DNA of 64,000 bases from Hymenobacter citatus (GCF_014333615.1 NZ_JACSCY010000005.1:307061-371060), one strand, 5' to 3'. Positions 9,528 to 18,179 are shown, counted from the first letter of the stretch. Program-made: numbers and translations. The notes: a model not told the origin generated them from the sequence alone.

Positions 9528-9630
9528 CTGTCATCCTGAGCTTGCGAAGGACCTTATGCCCGCAGAACGAGTCGTTGTTACGCAAGTCGCCCTGACGTGA
9601 TAAGGTCCTTCGCTGCGCTCAGGATGACAG
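9528..9630. repeat. Palindromic intergenic repeat, GTCATCCTGAGC...AAGGACCTTA type
   Basis: The left arm CTGTCATCCTGAGC with AAGGACCTTA pairs with TAAGGTCCTTCGC and GCTCAGGATGACAG on the right. It lies between kduD and kduI and could fold as a long hairpin in the operon message. Confidence 0.85.
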
Positions 9631-9674
9631 TTCCAATTAAACATCCCATCCAAGACCCCAAGACCCTAACAACC

Positions 9675-10505
9675 ATGATCCAACGATATGCTATCGGGCC
9701 GCGCGAGACGGCCATGATGAACACCGCCGAGCTGCGCGAGAACTTCCTGCTGGAAAACCTGTTTGTGCCCGGCGATATTCAGCTGGTATACACCCACTAC
9801 GACCGCATGGTGGTAGGCGGCGTGGTGCCCACCGGCGACGCCATCCCCCTGCCCTGCCCCGATAATCTGAAGGCCGACTTCTTCCTGCAACGCCGCGAGC
9901 TGGGCATTCTCAATATCGGCCAGCCCGGCACCGTGACGGTGGATGGCACCACCTACGAGCTGGGCCGCCAGGATTGCCTGTACGTGGGCAAGGACGCCCA
10001 AGAGGTGGTATTCGCCAGCGCCGACCCGTCGCAGCCGGCCCGCTACTACCTGCTCTCTACCCCGGCCCACGCCACCTACCCCACCAAGCGCCTCACCCAG
10101 GCCGAGGCCACGCCCGTGACGCTGGGCACCATGGAAGCCGCTAATCAGCGCACCATTTTCAAGTACATCTACAACGAAGGCCTGCCCAGCTGCCAGCTGG
10201 TGATGGGCCTCACGCAGCTGCACCCCGGCTCGGTGTGGAACACCATGCCCGCCCACACCCACGACCGGCGCATGGAGGCCTACCTCTACTTCGATCTGGC
10301 CGAGGGCCAGCGGGTGCTGCACCTAATGGGCCAGCCCCAGGAAACCCGTCACCTGTGGGTAGCCGAGGGCCAGGCCATTCTGTCGCCGCCGTGGTCGATT
10401 CACTCGGGTTGCGGCACGGCCGGCTACACGTTTATCTGGGGTATGGGTGGTGAAAACCAGGAGTATACCGACATGGACCCCGCCCCCATCGACAAACTGC
10501 GCTAG
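9675..10505 (+). CDS. kduI: 5-keto-4-deoxyuronate isomerase (KduI)
   Basis: 276 residues, typical for KduI. The ATG at 9675 was chosen because upstream in-frame codons lie in the palindromic repeat. The cupin metal site is visible in the second half: PAHTHDRRMEAYLYFDL (two His and a Glu) and the later His in SIHSGCGT. It isomerises 4-deoxy-L-threo-5-hexosulose uronate, formed from unsaturated galacturonate, to 2,5-diketo-3-deoxygluconate, the substrate of KduD just upstream. Cytoplasmic. The next gene starts 27 bases after the stop. Confidence 0.96.
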   Translation: MIQRYAIGPRETAMMNTAELRENFLLENLFVPGDIQLVYTHYDRMVVGGVVPTGDAIPLPCPDNLKADFFLQRRELGILNIGQPGTVTVDGTTYELGRQDCLYVGKDAQEVVFASADPSQPARYYLLSTPAHATYPTKRLTQAEATPVTLGTMEAANQRTIFKYIYNEGLPSCQLVMGLTQLHPGSVWNTMPAHTHDRRMEAYLYFDLAEGQRVLHLMGQPQETRHLWVAEGQAILSPPWSIHSGCGTAGYTFIWGMGGENQEYTDMDPAPIDKLR

Positions 10506-10532
10506 CCTGCTTCCTACCCTTTTCATTTGCCG

Positions 10533-11729
10533 ATGAAACCGTTACCGCTTGCCCTACCTCTGGCCGCGCTGCTGTTTGCGGGCGCGGCCCCAGCGCCTCG
10601 CCCGGCCGCTACCATCACAGTACGCAACGCCCTGAACCTGGCCCGCCGCGCCGAAACCATCAGCCTGCCGCTGGTTAAGCTGCCCGCCGCCGCTCGCCAG
10701 CTAGACCCCGCCGATTTGCGCGTGCGCGACGCGGCCAGCAAAGCCCTGCTGATCAGTCAGCTGGTAGACAACGACGCCGACGGCAAGCCCGACGAACTGC
10801 TGTTTCAGACGGATATTGGGGCCAGGGCAAGCAAGACGTTTACGGTGGAACCGGCCGCGGCGGGGCCGGTTCCGACCACACCCGATGTCACGTTTGCGCG
10901 TTTCGTGCCGGAGCGCACCGACGACTTTGCCTGGGAAAACGACCGGGTGGCCTTCCGCACCTATGGCCCCAACGCCCAGGAGCTAGCGGAGAAAAAGGAC
11001 CCCAACGGCACGCTCAGCAGTGGCATGGACTGCTGGCTGAAACGCGTGCCCTACCCCATCATCGACAAGTGGTACGGCCGCCACGTGCACGAGAAGCCCT
11101 TTGCCTACCACACCGACATCGGCGAGGGCTACGACCCCTACCACGTGGGCAGCAGCCGCGGCGTGGGCGGCACCGGCGTATTAGTGGATGGTAAGCTATT
11201 CGTATCCAAGAACTTCACCAAGTACAAGGTGCTGGCCACCGGCCTCATCCGCACGGTGTTCGAGCTGACGTATGCACCCTACCCCGCCGGTAGCTTGTCG
11301 GTGATGGAAACCAAGCGCATTTCGCTGGATCGGGGCAGTAACCTCACGCGTTACGAGGAGCACCTTTCGGCCGGCCAGCCCCTCCCCAACTGCACCGTAG
11401 GCCTCACCCTGCACGAGCAAAAAGGCGAGGTGAAGGCCGACCCCAAAGCCGGCTGGTGCCGCTATTGGGAGAAGATAGATGATTCCTACCTGGGCACCGG
11501 CGTGGTAGTAGCCCCGCGTTATCTTACTGATTACCAGGAGCACCGCAGCGAGCAGAAAGATCAGAGCCAGCTCTACATGGTCACCAAGCCTCAACAAGAT
11601 GTAGTGGTGTTCTACGCTGGTTTCGGGTGGCAGAAAAGCGGGCAGTTTGCTTCCGCCGATGCTTGGGACACGTATTTGGCGGAGTTTGCCCAGCGTATCA
11701 GCTCGCCGTTGGTGGTGAGTTGGAAGTAG
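10533..11729 (+). CDS. DUF4861 family secreted protein
   Basis: 398 residues. The ATG at 10533 precedes a signal peptide (LPLALPLAALLFAGAAPAP). The protein looks like DUF4861: TITVRNALNLARRAETISLP at the start, ELLFQTDI, DDFAWENDRVAFRTYGP, then HEKPFAYHTDIGEGYDPYHV with several histidines and aspartates in the middle, and VVVFYAGFGWQKSGQF near the end. The family occurs in pectin-linked loci of Bacteroidota; I know no established activity. The conserved His/Asp/Glu-rich centre and the location suggest a secreted enzyme acting on uronic-acid-containing sugars. Confidence 0.82.
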   Translation: MKPLPLALPLAALLFAGAAPAPRPAATITVRNALNLARRAETISLPLVKLPAAARQLDPADLRVRDAASKALLISQLVDNDADGKPDELLFQTDIGARASKTFTVEPAAAGPVPTTPDVTFARFVPERTDDFAWENDRVAFRTYGPNAQELAEKKDPNGTLSSGMDCWLKRVPYPIIDKWYGRHVHEKPFAYHTDIGEGYDPYHVGSSRGVGGTGVLVDGKLFVSKNFTKYKVLATGLIRTVFELTYAPYPAGSLSVMETKRISLDRGSNLTRYEEHLSAGQPLPNCTVGLTLHEQKGEVKADPKAGWCRYWEKIDDSYLGTGVVVAPRYLTDYQEHRSEQKDQSQLYMVTKPQQDVVVFYAGFGWQKSGQFASADAWDTYLAEFAQRISSPLVVSWK

Positions 11730-11737
11730 GGAAGAAT

Positions 11738-11907
11738 CTGTCATCCTGAGCAGAGCGAAGGACCTTATCACGCGTGAACGAGTCGTTGTTATGCAAAACA
11801 CACCTGTCATCCTGAGCAGAGCGAAGGACCTTATCACGCGTGAACGACAGTCATAACAACGACTCGTTCACGCGTGATAAGGTCCTTCGCTCTGCTCAGG
11901 ATGACAG
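11738..11907. repeat. Triple palindromic repeat: two direct copies plus one inverted copy
   Basis: Two direct copies of CTGTCATCCTGAGCAGAGCG...CACGCGTGAACG begin at 11738 and 11804; an inverted copy (CGTTCACGCGTGATAAGG through CTCAGGATGACAG) occupies about 11858-11907. The element AACGAGTCGTTGTTAT of copy 1 reappears inverted before the last copy. The near identity of the three units points to recent duplication or movement. It lies between the DUF4861 gene (plus) and the DUF922-like gene (minus). Confidence 0.88.
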
Positions 11908-11922
11908 GTAGATTCCTATTTC

Positions 11923-11948
11923 CAACTCACAATTTCACAACCTCACCT
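11923..11948. repeat. GTGA-octamer repeat fragment
   Basis: Read on the minus strand it is GAGGTTGTGAAATTGTGAG, the same octamer type as at 9488. It adjoins the triple palindrome on one side and the 3' end of the minus-strand DUF922-like gene on the other. Confidence 0.6.
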
Positions 11949-13061
11949 TTCCCCAAACCGCCGCAAATCCGCTTCTATCTGCTGGTCCCAGCGCTGCTGG
12001 GCGGCGGCGTTGGTGCCGTGGTGAGTTTCGGCGTCGTACCGTTCCTGAATGCGATTCATTTCCATGAAGGAGCGCAGGTATTGGCGCTGTAGGATGCTGT
12101 TGTAGTCCTCCACGGTGAGGCTGTCGGCGGTGGCGGAGCGGCGGAAACGCTCGGCCACCAACTTCACCAAGTCGAAGTGGCGCTGCTCGTGAGCTAGGTA
12201 GTAGGCATTTTTGCCGGGCCCTACCCAGGAGGAGCTACGCACCACAAATACTTGCAGGGTGATATCCAGCTCAATCACCCCGTTGCGCAGGCGGGGCTTG
12301 CCTTGGTAGGAAAACCCCGGGAACACGGCCGCCGCAAAGTTGCCGGCCCGCGGTGGCCCCGTGAAATCCGACCAAGCCAGGGGCCGCGCCGGGTCGTAGA
12401 ACAGTGTGTCGGGCTCGGTTTGGCGCTGGTCGTAGCGGAAGGTGGGCTGCACGCGGGTAGCCAGGCGCGCATCCTGCTCGGCAGCTCGTGTCAACCACCC
12501 ATTGAGGTAGCGCAGCCCACCCGCCAGCACCTGCCGCAGGGCCGGCTCCACCACCGCGGCATCCGTAGCCAGGCGACCGTAGCGTGCACCGCTGCGGTAC
12601 TCCGTGAGCAATAGCGGCGCAGCATCGGGCCGGAGCCAGTCGAAGGCCAATTGCACTTGTATTTCGCCCTCCACACGTCCTCCCGGCGCAGCCTTTTCCG
12701 TGATGCGCAGTGCGCGGATACGCACCCGCACCGCCCGCGTGCTTGGCTGGCTTGGTAGGCTTTGGGTGGCAAACTGCTGCAAGGCCACTGCGGCCCCGCC
12801 CTGCAAATCGATTGGGCGCGGGGTGGCCGGGTTGGTGCCGGGCGCGGGCAGCAGCCAGGCCACGGCCCGGCGGTCGGGCCGCTCGTCGCGCACCTGCGCC
12901 ACCCGGAAGGTAGGCGGCTGCAAGGCCAGCGGTTCGGGGCGGAGCGTAAGGGGCTTGTCGGTGTTGGGGAGGCGACCGGCAGCCAGGGGCCACACCAGCA
13001 GCCACAGCAGCCATGGGAAGCGTTGTTGGAAGAAGTTGGGTAGACGAAAATGGATGGGCAC
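11943..13061 (-). CDS. DUF922-like putative zinc-dependent protein, secreted or membrane-anchored
   Basis: 372 residues with a GTG start at 13061; no in-frame ATG exists before residue 330, so GTG is the best available start. The N-terminus has one hydrophobic stretch (FPWLLWLLVWPLAAG), a signal or anchor. The C-terminal third contains LAWSDFTGPP, a beta-rich segment and YYLAHEQRHFDLVKL, where His291-Glu292-x-x-His295 is the metal-binding type motif of DUF922. That family is predicted to be a zinc metalloprotease but is not well characterised. The first 190 residues have no family I recognise. No obvious operon partner. Confidence 0.6.
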   Translation of the reverse strand: MPIHFRLPNFFQQRFPWLLWLLVWPLAAGRLPNTDKPLTLRPEPLALQPPTFRVAQVRDERPDRRAVAWLLPAPGTNPATPRPIDLQGGAAVALQQFATQSLPSQPSTRAVRVRIRALRITEKAAPGGRVEGEIQVQLAFDWLRPDAAPLLLTEYRSGARYGRLATDAAVVEPALRQVLAGGLRYLNGWLTRAAEQDARLATRVQPTFRYDQRQTEPDTLFYDPARPLAWSDFTGPPRAGNFAAAVFPGFSYQGKPRLRNGVIELDITLQVFVVRSSSWVGPGKNAYYLAHEQRHFDLVKLVAERFRRSATADSLTVEDYNSILQRQYLRSFMEMNRIQERYDAETHHGTNAAAQQRWDQQIEADLRRFGER

Positions 13062-13499
13062 ATCAGCCAGACACCTAGGGGCACCGGGTTTGTTCCCTGA
13101 CGCTTTAGCAACTCATTATCTGCTATTTACTCAACCATCCGAGGCTTCTTCTCGTGCACGCTGCCCGGTTGGGTTGATGATGAAGCAGGTAAGGCAGCTG
13201 TTGCAGACAGAAGCTACTTCGTAGTCACGTTGCATTAAACACCGACTACAGCACATTACCTTAGCCCATACATCACCTCTTTGAAGAGCACGATAGATTA
13301 TCACACAAATAACTCACTAACAAAATTATACTTCATAATAATAACACTTCACAAGGATGCAGGAAAGGTGTTTTTACGCTATCCTGCGTGCTGGTACTGC
13401 CTCTTTCAAAAATTATTTTGCAACATTTGTGCAAAACGGGCGTTGTTTACCACACGCTTTGGACAAGTAGCGCTTTCTTCTGCGCCTTTCGTTGCCTGC
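13062..13499. other. Intergenic region upstream of the metal-uptake gene unit
   Basis: No convincing gene. The stretch from about 13250 to 13440 is clearly AT-rich compared with its surroundings. It carries the inverted repeat at 13416-13436 described separately and presumably the promoter for the three downstream genes. Confidence 0.5.
13416..13436. promoter_or_regulatory. Candidate Fur/Zur-type operator (TTTTGCA-n7-TGCAAAA)
   Basis: A 21-base inverted repeat with perfect 7-base arms TTTTGCA and TGCAAAA, 64 bases before the small His-rich protein gene. Its left half TTGCAACA is shared with the perfect palindrome GCAACAATGTTGC upstream of the Fur-family gene at 22147. Operator function is inferred. 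Confidence 0.45.
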
Positions 13500-13832
13500 A
13501 TGCTTGCATTACGCTCCTTTATAGCCTATTTCCTCCTCATCTGCTTCGTGCGGGTGATGGTTCCGGATACGTGGCTGTTGGCGTTGCACGCGCATGAGCA
13601 CACGGTGCATGAGGCAACGCGTAAGAGGGCGCCGGTGGTTTCGGCCCAGCACCAGCATTGCAGCGTAGATCAGTTCTATAACGTTCCGTTTCAGCTCTCG
13701 GCAACAAGCGTAGTCTTTGCTAATGGCATTGCGCACGCGCCCCGTTGGATGATGCCGCGCCAGTCGGTATGGCGTCAGGCCCTAGCGGCTACCTGCCATC
13801 TGCGCGGCCCCCCAGCGGCCTGGCAGGCGTAA
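13500..13832 (+). CDS. Small secreted/membrane protein with His/Cys motif, likely metal-related
   Basis: 110 residues from the ATG at 13500. An N-terminal hydrophobic segment (SFIAYFLLICFVRVMV) is followed by a His-rich stretch (LHAHEHTVHEA) and the motif QHQHCSVDQFYNVPF. I recognise this layout (N-terminal helix, HxHxH, then HHC-type motif) from small proteins that precede metal-linked TonB receptors in Bacteroidota, but I cannot name a family. The TonB receptor begins about 230 bases downstream and a putative metal-regulator site lies 64 bases upstream. The likely role is periplasmic metal binding or sensing; this is inferred from context. Confidence 0.6.
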   Translation: MLALRSFIAYFLLICFVRVMVPDTWLLALHAHEHTVHEATRKRAPVVSAQHQHCSVDQFYNVPFQLSATSVVFANGIAHAPRWMMPRQSVWRQALAATCHLRGPPAAWQA

Positions 13833-14061
13833 ACGCGCCTGTTTTTATGTGCTGTTTCTGCCTGCGTTATAGTGCGTAAGCTACCGTAGTAGCTATGCTC
13901 GGGTAGGCAGCCGCTTGCTGGTCTACTGACCATCCAGAGACATTACATATTTGCGCGACGCTTCTGCGCAGCACAGCTACATTACCTTATATGTAGCTAA
14001 TCATCAGCCTATTGTCTTTCGACATACAGCAACAGGCTGCTTTGCTAACCCCCTCTATTTC

Positions 14062-16452
14062 ATGTTGTTTCGCTTTGTAGCGTTCTTGCTGACGGCAGGA
14101 GTGTGCCTGGGCTTTGCGCGTAGCAGCGCGGCCCAAAGTGGGTGCAACCTGCCGCTGGCGGGCCGCATCACCGACCACGAGTCGCGGCAGGGGCTGGCGG
14201 GGGCTACCGTAATTGTGCAGCCCGGCCAGCAAGCCACCCAGACCGACGCCGACGGCAACTTCCATTTCCATGTGTGCCCCGGCACCTACCAGCTGGAGGT
14301 GCGCTTTATCGGCTACGCCACCGAGCGGGCCGAGGTACGCCTGAACAGCGCCACTGTACGCAACTTCCAGCTCCACCCCGATGCCGTGACGCTGCGCGGC
14401 GCCACCGTGCGCGGCGAGCGGGTGCAGGCGCCCCTACCCCAGGCCAGCAGCTCACTCTCGGGGCAGGCCCTGCAACAAACCCGTGGTCAGGCCCTGGGCG
14501 AAGCCTTGCAGAAGCTCCCCGGCGTGGCCGCCATTCAAACCGGCCCCAGCATTTTCAAGCCCATGATTCATGGCCTGCACTCCAATCGCGTGGCCATTAT
14601 GAACAACGGTGTGCGGCAGGAAGGGCAGCAGTGGGGGCAGGAGCACGGCCCGGAAATCGACCCGTTTATTGCATCTGACCTAACCGTAGTGAAGGGCGCC
14701 GCCAGCGTGCGCTACGGTACCGATGCCGTGGGCGGCGTGGTGCTGGTGCAGCCCAAAGCCCTGCGCGACTCGGCGGGGGTAGGGGCCGATATAAACCTAG
14801 TGGGCATGTCGAACAACGGGCTAGGGGCCGTGTCGGCGGCGGTGGATGGCAACCTGCGCCGCCTACCCGCCCTGAGCTGGCGCCTGCAAGGTACCCTGAA
14901 GCAGGCAGGCAACACCCGCACCCCCGACTACCGCCTCGACAATACCGGCTTCCGGGAGCACAACTTCTCGGCGGCCGTGGGTTGGCGCAAGGACAACTAC
15001 GGGGTGGAGGCTTTCTACAGTCAGTTCAACTCCCGCCTGGGTATTCTAAGTAGCGCCATTGTGGGCAACCGCGCCGACTTGGAAGCCGCTATTGCCCGCG
15101 GTCGGCCCATCCTCAACCCTGGCTTCAGCTACCAGATTGACAGGCCCTACCAGCAGCTCCAGCATGATCTGGCCAAGCTGAGCGGCTTCGTGAAGACCGG
15201 CAACGGCGGGCGACTGACGGCTACCGTAGCCAACCAGCGCGACTACCGCGACGAGTACGACGTGATTCGGGCGTCGAGCGACGCGGGGCGGCGCAACCTG
15301 CCCCAACTCAGCTACCAGAACTACACCACCACCGCCGATGTGGTGTGGGAACACCCTACCTTAGGCAACTTTCGGGGTAGCGTGGGCCTGAGCGGCACCT
15401 ACCAGTTCAACCGCTATGCGGGCGGTACGCGGCAGTTTATCCCGTTCTACACCAACCGTACGGAGGGCGCGTTCGTGATTGAGCGCTGGCAGCACGAGCG
15501 TCTGCTCTTGGAAGCCGGCTTGCGCCTCGACCACCGCGACCTGCGCACCCGCCGCCTCACCCGCGGCTTCGAGACGGACTCTAGCTCCTTCTACGGCGTG
15601 GCGCGCAACCGCTTTCAGTTCTGGACGCCCTCGGCCTCAGTAGGGGCCGTGTACGATGCCAACGTGCACCTCACCCTGCGCGCCGACGCGGCCCTAGTGC
15701 AGCGCGCCCCAGCCGCCAACGAGCGGTACTCCCAGGGCGTGCACGGCGGCATTTACGAGGAAGGCTACGATATCTCGCGGCCGGCTGGCACGCTCCCGCT
15801 TCAACCCGAAACCTCCTACAATTTGGGCCTGACGGCTACCCTGCACGACAATCCGCGCCTGAACGGGGAGCTGACTGTGTACCAGAACATCATCAACGGC
15901 TACATCTACCAGGTGATAGGCGAGCCGATTACCACTATTCAGGGCTCTTTCCTACCCTGGCGCTTCCAACAGACCGATGCCGTATTCCGCGGCGTAGACG
16001 CTACCCTTGACTATCAATTGGCCGCCAACTGGCTGCTCAACGGCAAAGCGGCCGTGATTCGGGCACGCAACCGTACCCTCAACGACTACCTCATCTACGT
16101 GCCCGCCGACCGGTTTGAGCTGTCGGTGCGGCGCGATTGGGCCGGCCAGAAGGCCGCCCGCGCCAGCCAGTTCTTTGCCTTGGTACGGGGCACGGCGGTG
16201 CGCCGACAAACGCGCGTGCCCAGCGCCGAGTACGACCCCCAGCCCGCCCCCAATGGCTATGGCCTGCTGGGTGCCGAGGTAGGCGCTACCCTACGCCTGG
16301 GCGGCACCCCTGTGGAGGTGAGCCTGGCTGGCTCCAACCTGCTCAACGAGCGGTACCGCGACTACCTGAACCGCTTCCGCTATTTCGCCGACGACATGGG
16401 CCGCAACGTGACGCTACGCGTGCATGTCCCCTTGAATTTTAGCCCTAACTAA
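14062..16452 (+). CDS. TonB-dependent receptor, probable metal-ion or metallophore transporter
   Basis: 796 residues from the ATG at 14062, which opens a signal peptide ending SSAAQS. A carboxypeptidase-regulatory domain (about 29-115, AGRITDHESRQGLAGATVIV) precedes the plug (about 130-240: LPGVAAIQTGPSIFKPMIHG, GQEHGPEIDPF, DLTVVKGAASVRYGTDAVGG) and a barrel to the C-terminus. It lacks the SusC signature, has no SusD neighbour, and resembles the non-sugar receptors that sit beside a small lipoprotein in many Bacteroidota, a group including zinc and copper receptors. The segment EAFYSQFNSRLGILSSAIVG fits that group. Neighbours: His-rich protein upstream, lipoprotein 35 bases downstream. Cargo is inferred. 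Confidence 0.85.
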   Translation: MLFRFVAFLLTAGVCLGFARSSAAQSGCNLPLAGRITDHESRQGLAGATVIVQPGQQATQTDADGNFHFHVCPGTYQLEVRFIGYATERAEVRLNSATVRNFQLHPDAVTLRGATVRGERVQAPLPQASSSLSGQALQQTRGQALGEALQKLPGVAAIQTGPSIFKPMIHGLHSNRVAIMNNGVRQEGQQWGQEHGPEIDPFIASDLTVVKGAASVRYGTDAVGGVVLVQPKALRDSAGVGADINLVGMSNNGLGAVSAAVDGNLRRLPALSWRLQGTLKQAGNTRTPDYRLDNTGFREHNFSAAVGWRKDNYGVEAFYSQFNSRLGILSSAIVGNRADLEAAIARGRPILNPGFSYQIDRPYQQLQHDLAKLSGFVKTGNGGRLTATVANQRDYRDEYDVIRASSDAGRRNLPQLSYQNYTTTADVVWEHPTLGNFRGSVGLSGTYQFNRYAGGTRQFIPFYTNRTEGAFVIERWQHERLLLEAGLRLDHRDLRTRRLTRGFETDSSSFYGVARNRFQFWTPSASVGAVYDANVHLTLRADAALVQRAPAANERYSQGVHGGIYEEGYDISRPAGTLPLQPETSYNLGLTATLHDNPRLNGELTVYQNIINGYIYQVIGEPITTIQGSFLPWRFQQTDAVFRGVDATLDYQLAANWLLNGKAAVIRARNRTLNDYLIYVPADRFELSVRRDWAGQKAARASQFFALVRGTAVRRQTRVPSAEYDPQPAPNGYGLLGAEVGATLRLGGTPVEVSLAGSNLLNERYRDYLNRFRYFADDMGRNVTLRVHVPLNFSPN

Positions 16453-16487
16453 GCATTTCGTTCACTTTTTCACTTTTCTTTTTTCCC

Positions 16488-17042
16488 ATGAAGACTTCAC
16501 TTTTCCGCCCCTTTGCCGCGCTTCTGCTGGCTACTCCCTTGTTCTTCGCCTCGTGCAGCGACGATAGCGACCCGGAGCCCGAAGACGACAATGAGTTCAT
16601 CACTACTATTCGCTATAGACTCACGCCCACCAGCGGCACGGGCCAGGCCATAACGGCCGAGTGGAAAGACGTGGACGGTGCCGGCGGCACGGCTCCTACC
16701 ATCAGCACTATCACGCTGGCACCTAATACCACCTACACCGGTACTGTCGAGTTCCTCGACGAGACGAAAACTCCTGCTGACAACATTACCGAAGAAGTGA
16801 AGGAAGAAAACTATGAGCATTTGGTAGTATACACGCCTAATCCTACTAGCCTCATGACCATCACGCGCACCGACAAGGACCGCAACAACCTGGAAGTAGG
16901 CCTCACTACCACTGTACAAACGGGAGCTGCTGCGTCGGGCAATCTGACTATCCGGCTACGCCACCAGCCCGGCACCAAGGACGGCACCGAAGCCCCCGGC
17001 TCCGACGATGCGAACGTGACCTTCCCGGTAGTACTGCGCTAA
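16488..17042 (+). CDS. Small lipoprotein paired with the TonB receptor
   Basis: 184 residues. A lipoprotein signal ends at PLFFASC, followed by an acidic DDSDPEPEDDNE linker. The rest is beta-rich with repeated Thr (TTIRYRLTPTSGTGQAIT, TITLAPNTTYTGTVEFLDE, GNLTIRLRHQPG). Proteins with this pattern commonly follow a TonB receptor in Bacteroidota and are annotated loosely as type 1 periplasmic-binding-fold proteins. With the His-rich protein and receptor it forms a three-gene unit that ends in a strong bidirectional terminator. A role in delivering or capturing cargo at the outer membrane is inferred. Confidence 0.65.
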   Translation: MKTSLFRPFAALLLATPLFFASCSDDSDPEPEDDNEFITTIRYRLTPTSGTGQAITAEWKDVDGAGGTAPTISTITLAPNTTYTGTVEFLDETKTPADNITEEVKEENYEHLVVYTPNPTSLMTITRTDKDRNNLEVGLTTTVQTGAAASGNLTIRLRHQPGTKDGTEAPGSDDANVTFPVVLR

Positions 17043-17076
17043 GGTGCAGGTTGCTTGCCTTCCTTCACCGGAAGCC

Positions 17077-17119
17077 AGAAAACAAAAGTGCCGGCTGGTA
17101 GCCGGCACTTTTGTTTTCT
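17077..17119. terminator. Bidirectional terminator
   Basis: A perfect 20-base inverted repeat (arms AGAAAACAAAAGTGCCGGCT and its complement, 3-base loop) with A and T tracts on the two sides. It serves the lipoprotein gene (plus) and the methionine aminopeptidase gene (minus). Confidence 0.9.
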
Positions 17120-17137
17120 ATTGATTGCTCATCTTGC

Positions 17138-17902
17138 CTACTCCCAGATGCCATTTGCCTTGGTTAGGATAATTGGCTGGTCGTCTGTGATGATGATGGT
17201 ATGCTCGTGCTGGGCCACGAAGCTGCCGTCTTTCGTTACCAACGTCCAGCCGTCGTTGGTTTGGTGCGCGATGGAGGCGCGAGTGGAGATGAATGTTTCC
17301 ACGGCTACCACCGAGTTTTTCTTGAAGCGCTGGTTATTACCCCGGTCGTAGAAGCAGGGTATTTCCTTGGGCTCCTCGTGTAAGCTGCGCCCAATGCCGT
17401 GCCCTACCAGGTTCTTAATCACCCGAAAGCCCGCCTTGCGCGCTTCGCCTTCTATCAGCCCACCAATATCGGCAATGCGCACCCCGCCGCGGATACGGCT
17501 GAGGGCCGTGCGCAGGATCTGCCGCGAGGCGTCTACCAGCGGCTGGTGCTGATGCAGATCAGTGCCAAGCACAAAAGAACCGCCGTTATCGGCCCAGTAG
17601 CCGTCTAGCTCCGCCGATACGTCGATGTTCACCAAGTCGCCCTCCTGCAGCACTCTGCGCGCCGACGGAATACCGTGCGCCACCTCGTTGTTCACGCTGA
17701 TGCACGTCCAACCCGGAAAACCATAACTAAGCCGTGGGGCCGACTTAGCGCCTAACGTCGTCAGCAGCTGTCCGCCGTATTCGTCCAGCTCTTTGGTAGT
17801 CATGCCGGGCTGGGCGTAGGCGCGCATGTGCTTGAGGGTAGTGCCAACGGCTTCGCTGATGCGCTGAAGACCAATTACATCGGCCTGGAAAGTAATAGAC
17901 AT
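17138..17902 (-). CDS. map: Type I methionine aminopeptidase
   Basis: 254 residues from the ATG at 17902; the frame extends 17 codons further upstream but MSITFQADVIGLQRISEA is the usual beginning. Metal ligands and active-site segments are visible: the His in VNNEVAHGIPS, NIDVSAELDGYWADNGGSF (two Asp), LVGHGIGRSLHEEP (His), VVAVETFIS (Glu) and VAQHEHTIIIT (Glu). It removes the initiator methionine from nascent proteins in the cytoplasm. Usual length is 250-260. It stands alone here, away from the ribosomal protein operon with which map is often associated, so it may be a second copy in this genome. Confidence 0.95.
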   Translation of the reverse strand: MSITFQADVIGLQRISEAVGTTLKHMRAYAQPGMTTKELDEYGGQLLTTLGAKSAPRLSYGFPGWTCISVNNEVAHGIPSARRVLQEGDLVNIDVSAELDGYWADNGGSFVLGTDLHQHQPLVDASRQILRTALSRIRGGVRIADIGGLIEGEARKAGFRVIKNLVGHGIGRSLHEEPKEIPCFYDRGNNQRFKKNSVVAVETFISTRASIAHQTNDGWTLVTKDGSFVAQHEHTIIITDDQPIILTKANGIWE

Positions 17903-18054
17903 AGAATAACGGGGTTGATTTTCTGGTGTAATCAGGTCTCGACTATTCAACATCGAGCAAGCGGCTGCGGTTTAGGCCTGCGGTTGAATGGTGCGTTCTA
18001 CAGCCTCGTCGCATTGCCACCATTCTACCCCCAACTAGCAGTAGTAAGCAAATC

Positions 18055-18099
18055 AAAAGCCCGGTAACAGACTGGTTTAAAGTCTACTACCGGGCTTTT
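18055..18099. terminator. Inverted repeat next to the tRNA 3' end
   Basis: Arms AAAAGCCCGGTA and TACCGGGCTTTT pair across a short spacer, directly past the 3' end of the minus-strand tRNA-Asn. The trailing T tract on the minus strand fits a tRNA terminator. Confidence 0.85.
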
Positions 18100-18102
18100 G
18101 TG

Positions 18103-18179
18103 TGGCGCTCCCTCCTGGGCTCGAACCAGGGACCCTCTGATTAACAGTCAGATGCTCTAACCGGCTGAGCTAAGGAAGC
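18103..18179 (-). tRNA. tRNA-Asn (anticodon GTT)
   Basis: Read on the minus strand, the cloverleaf is complete: acceptor GCTTCCT pairs with AGGGAGC (one G-T pair), D stem GCTC/GAGC, anticodon stem TCTGA/TCAGA with loop CTGTTAA giving anticodon GTT, T stem CCTGG/CCAGG with loop TTCGAGC, discriminator G and encoded CCA. 77 bases. Confidence 0.97.

Noticed and set aside
11196..11837. Minus-strand frame beginning in the palindromic repeat (reads RSFALLRMT)
   Set aside because: RSFALLRMT and RSFAALRMT peptides arise from translating the GTCATCCTGAG palindromes; the rest of the frame is antisense to the DUF4861 gene.
12252..13043. Several plus-strand frames opposite the DUF922-like gene
   Set aside because: Arg/Pro/Gly-rich antisense shadows without start context.
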